Shown one piece after another: positions 61,574 to 64,000 of a DNA stretch of 64,000 nt. The first letter of the stretch is position 1, and every line of letters begins with the position of its first letter. Made by a program: the position numbers and the translations under genes. The notes beneath the pieces are model-generated. The model did no database searches. It was given only the letters and a program-made list of their open reading frames with translations, and was not told where the DNA came from. Source of the DNA: JBAVQS01 sp049694275 (GTDB taxonomy: Bacteria > Chloroflexota > Anaerolineae > UBA4142 > SHND01); the NCBI GenBank assembly GCA_049694275.1, contig JBAVQS010000145.1, forward strand, positions 1 through 64,000, given 5' to 3'.

Positions 61574-62296
61574 CTACGCCGCAAGCTCGGCCATTCCGAC
61601 GATTGCAATCGCGGCAAGCGTGAGGAACAGGCCCACCCCGGCGCTGCCAAACCGGGTTGCGCCGGCGAGGATTTCCGCGAGGGTATAGAACCAGAGCGCG
61701 CCGCCCAGGAGCATCAGAGCGACAAAGAGCTTGTTCGTTTTGTCGCGCAATTGGTCCGCCTCTTGAAAATGGGTCGTGAAAGTAAGGTCCTTGGCGCGTG
61801 CCGCGTCCGCCCAGGCTTCGCCCAGCTCGCGCTGGGTATTGTATGTTTCGTCAGGATTGAGATACCGCTTGGGAAAGAAATCCTGATTCTGCGCGGCGAG
61901 CCCCCTGGCCTCGTCCATCTGACTCTTGAGCGCAGCGGCCTGGTCCGCCGGCGCGCTTTTCAGGTCGCCGGCAATCTGCGCGGCGAGCTCTTGATTCGCG
62001 ACGTAGGAGGTATAGGCGCGATAGTGCTCGTACAACTGCGCCGTGTCGAGCGTGTGAGTCTCTTCGGCGTTGATCGTCGCCGCGAGACCCGCCAGATCGG
62101 TGACGCCGGCGTGCTCATAGGCGACGGCGATGCGCCAGGCGACAAACCCGCCGAGGATGGTGACGAGACCGAGGAGCAGCGCGACGACCGTCTTGAAGCG
62201 GCCGCCATGTTCGCCATGTGCATGCTCTTCGCCCTCCTCCATGCTCTCCATAAGCATCTTGAGATGCTCAGGGGCTTCAGCTATTTCACTTGCCAT
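61574..62296 (-). CDS. Hypothetical membrane protein with coiled-coil loop
   Basis: A 240-residue protein: acidic N-terminal tail with His/Glu-rich HAHGEHGG, a first membrane helix (VVALLLGLVTILGGFVAW), a long helical loop (about 60-165) with DLKSAPADQAAALKSQMDEARGL, and three hydrophobic helices at the end (LFVALMLLGGALWFYTL onward). No named family is recognised. It starts 28 bases before the TPR protein gene, so the pair is co-transcribed; shared layout suggests both sit in one complex. Confidence 0.68.
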   Translation of the reverse strand: MASEIAEAPEHLKMLMESMEEGEEHAHGEHGGRFKTVVALLLGLVTILGGFVAWRIAVAYEHAGVTDLAGLAATINAEETHTLDTAQLYEHYRAYTSYVANQELAAQIAGDLKSAPADQAAALKSQMDEARGLAAQNQDFFPKRYLNPDETYNTQRELGEAWADAARAKDLTFTTHFQEADQLRDKTNKLFVALMLLGGALWFYTLAEILAGATRFGSAGVGLFLTLAAIAIVGMAELAA

Positions 62297-62385
62297 AGTG
62301 CTCCTTTCAGGGTCAAACAGAGATCAAGGATATTCTAAACCAGATTGTTTGGCAGTCTCGTAAAGATTTTATAAAATTTCAGTTT

Positions 62386-64000
62386 TTATTCATACCGCAG
62401 CACCTCTCCCACCCGTAAACGCGCCGCGCCGAGCGCGGGTACGAGGCTGCCGCTGGCTGACAGGATAAGCGCCAGGAGGAGGCTGATGAGAACCATCTGC
62501 GGCGTGAACCGATAGGGAATCTGGAACAGGACCGATTCCATGAGACGCGTGAGCGCCAGGCCGAGCGGATAGCCGATAAGGAGGCCGAGGAGCCAACCGC
62601 CGAAACCGAGCGCAAGCCCTTCGGCCAAAAAGGCCTGGATGAGATTGGCATCACTCGCGCCCACCGCGCGGAGCACGCCGAGCTCGCGCCGCCGTTCGAG
62701 AACATTCAGGGTCAATGTATTGACGACGCCGAGCGCGCCGAGCAGGCCGATGAGGAGGCTCATTGCGGCAAGGGCAAGCGCCAGGATGCGGGTCTGTTCC
62801 CGCGCGCTGCGCACCTCGCCTGCGGCGCTATCCGTCGAGAGCGAATAGCGATTCCAGCGCGCGGCGATCTGATCCAGCCGGTTCTGGACAGTCGCGGAAT
62901 CGTGCGCGTCAAAAGCGAGAGCGAACAGAGTCGCATAGCCGCTGCGCTGCTGCATCATCGCGACCAGGTCCTCCCGCAAAAACACCTTGCCCGTGACCTG
63001 GCTGCCGAGAAAGACAGAATTATCCACGAGGATGCCGACGACGCGAAACCACCGCGGGTCGTTCCCGCTATCCACCTGCACCGGGTCGCCGAGGCGCAAG
63101 TCCTGCGCCAGCGCCAGGTCGCTCGAAATCACCACCGCATCCGTTTCGTCCGCGCGATACCAGCGGCCCGCCACCCAGCTTGGCGCGTAGAGTTGGGTAT
63201 CGGACGGCAACCCAACCAGCCGCGCCGGCGCGGCGGTTACGCCGTACCGGCCAGGATTCATCACCCACGTATCCTGGAAGGACCAGGTTTCCACCCGTGC
63301 GACAAAGGGGAGACCGCGCAGCGCGGATTCAAACGCGGTGCTGACCGGCTCGCCAAAATAGACCCAGGCATCCGCGCGATAGACATGAAAGAGGTCCTCG
63401 ATTGCGGAATCGACGGATATGCTCACCGACTGCGCCGCCAGGAGACCCGCAACGGCGACGGCGATGACGAACAGGGTAACAAGTGTGCGCGCCTTGCGCC
63501 GCGCCAGGTTCCGGAGCGACATGGCGGCGAGCGGCGGCAGGGCGACGAGGCGGCGGACCAGCCGATCCACACGGCCCATCCCGTAGGTCGAGCCAATACC
63601 ATACGAGTCGAGCGCATCCTTGACCGGAATCAGGGTCGCGGTCATTGCAGGAATGAGCCCGGCGACGAGCGTGACCCCGATGCCGACGAGGACGCCCAGC
63701 GCAAGGCCGGCGGGGTCGAGCATAAAGGAGGCGTCGAGGCTCAGGAACGAGCCGATATAGGCAAGGAGCCGCCAACTGAGCACTGTCCCCAGTATGAGCC
63801 CGAACAGGGTCCCCACCATGCCATAAATCCCCCCCGCGAACAGATAGATGAGGAGTACCTGCCCCCGCGTGCCGCCAATCGCCTTGATCGCCCCGATCTC
63901 GCCCACCTGCTCGGCGACGATGGCAGAGAGGGTATTGGCGACGAGGAAGCCGCTGGTGATGAGGCCAACCAGGGCAAAGACGAGGAGAAGGAGCAAGAGC
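62386..64000 (-). CDS. FtsX-family ABC permease (MacB/LolC-like), partial
   Basis: The gene runs off the right edge; at least 538 codons are inside. The visible part has two FtsX core blocks: one near the truncated end (VGEIGAIKAIGGTRGQVLLIYL followed by three helices) and one at the C terminus (RRELGVLRAVGASDANLIQAFLAEGLALG). Between them a periplasmic MacB_PCD-type domain of about 230 residues. Such permeases move lipids or lipoproteins with an ABC ATPase, or transmit signals to wall hydrolases. No ATPase gene is in the window; it may lie beyond the edge. The Met at 63996 is internal to a core block and not the start. Confidence 0.87.
   Translation of the reverse strand, partial: LLLLLLVFALVGLITSGFLVANTLSAIVAEQVGEIGAIKAIGGTRGQVLLIYLFAGGIYGMVGTLFGLILGTVLSWRLLAYIGSFLSLDASFMLDPAGLALGVLVGIGVTLVAGLIPAMTATLIPVKDALDSYGIGSTYGMGRVDRLVRRLVALPPLAAMSLRNLARRKARTLVTLFVIAVAVAGLLAAQSVSISVDSAIEDLFHVYRADAWVYFGEPVSTAFESALRGLPFVARVETWSFQDTWVMNPGRYGVTAAPARLVGLPSDTQLYAPSWVAGRWYRADETDAVVISSDLALAQDLRLGDPVQVDSGNDPRWFRVVGILVDNSVFLGSQVTGKVFLREDLVAMMQQRSGYATLFALAFDAHDSATVQNRLDQIAARWNRYSLSTDSAAGEVRSAREQTRILALALAAMSLLIGLLGALGVVNTLTLNVLERRRELGVLRAVGASDANLIQAFLAEGLALGFGGWLLGLLIGYPLGLALTRLMESVLFQIPYRFTPQMVLISLLLALILSASGSLVPALGAARLRVGEVLRYE

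Noticed and set aside
1..64000. CRISPR arrays, tRNA or rRNA genes, insertion sequences
   Set aside because: No regularly spaced direct repeats, no cloverleaf with a T-loop GTTCGANTC at tRNA spacing, and no transposase frame were found by eye. Divergent or partial examples could be missed.

Overview
The window reads as a chromosomal contig from an uncultured, fairly GC-rich bacterium, most consistent with Chloroflexota (Anaerolineae-like). This is inference from gene content: lipoproteins with Pro/Thr-rich linkers, TolB/YncE-like propellers, a bacterial HerA, a tandem-fused PhnE permease, many B12-dependent radical SAM enzymes and palindromic intergenic repeats. Several promoters match TTGACA-N17-TATAAT closely, so ordinary sigma70-type transcription is expected. 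No rRNA, tRNA, CRISPR array or transposase was seen.

Layout. 1-12423, all minus strand: a truncated response regulator, a membrane protein, a DksA/TraR-like protein, an overlapping pair of lysine 2,3-aminomutase and ATP-grasp ligase, a potassium module (two KimA-like transporters, a UspA protein and two RCK/TrkA NAD-binding proteins), a PH-SHOCT membrane protein and a Xer-type recombinase. 12631-17165, plus strand: a phosphonate/phosphate-type ABC transporter (phnD, phnC, fused phnE). 17191-23758: a propeller lipoprotein, ClpC, CinA-type amidase, undecaprenyl-diphosphatase, a PstS-like protein and a possible small membrane protein. 23892-27232: a GAF-domain histidine kinase with a NarL-type regulator, and a small membrane protein. 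27290-35415: HerA, an AT-rich GHKL ATPase-zincin gene that looks acquired, and an Mre11/Rad50-like pair whose Rad50 carries two membrane helices in the middle of its coiled coil. 35465-42673: a cluster of three B12-binding radical SAM proteins, a SPASM radical SAM protein, a glycosyltransferase, a phosphoesterase and a small protein. 42763-51476: housekeeping metabolism (aldehyde dehydrogenase, a degenerate PIG-L protein, an rRNA-type methyltransferase, a hydrolase, the Tdh/Kbl threonine pathway) mixed with two toxin-antitoxin pairs. 56617-64000: endonuclease IV, a propeller protein, a lipid kinase, TPR and membrane proteins and a truncated FtsX-family permease.

The standout is a complete diversity-generating retroelement (DGR) at 51507-56451. 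The target is a 1010-residue membrane-anchored NACHT NTPase ending in a formylglycine-generating-enzyme (C-type-lectin-like) domain. Its last coding bases form a variable repeat (54406-54525). Downstream come a hairpin, an avd accessory gene, the template repeat (55060-55179) and a DGR reverse transcriptase. Template and variable repeat differ at 20 of 120 positions, and 19 of these are at template adenines, the signature of adenine-directed mutagenic retrohoming. The likely result is a diversified ligand sensor coupled to a STAND-type signalling NTPase at the membrane. A second unusual locus is the GHKL-zincin gene between herA and the mre11/rad50-like genes.
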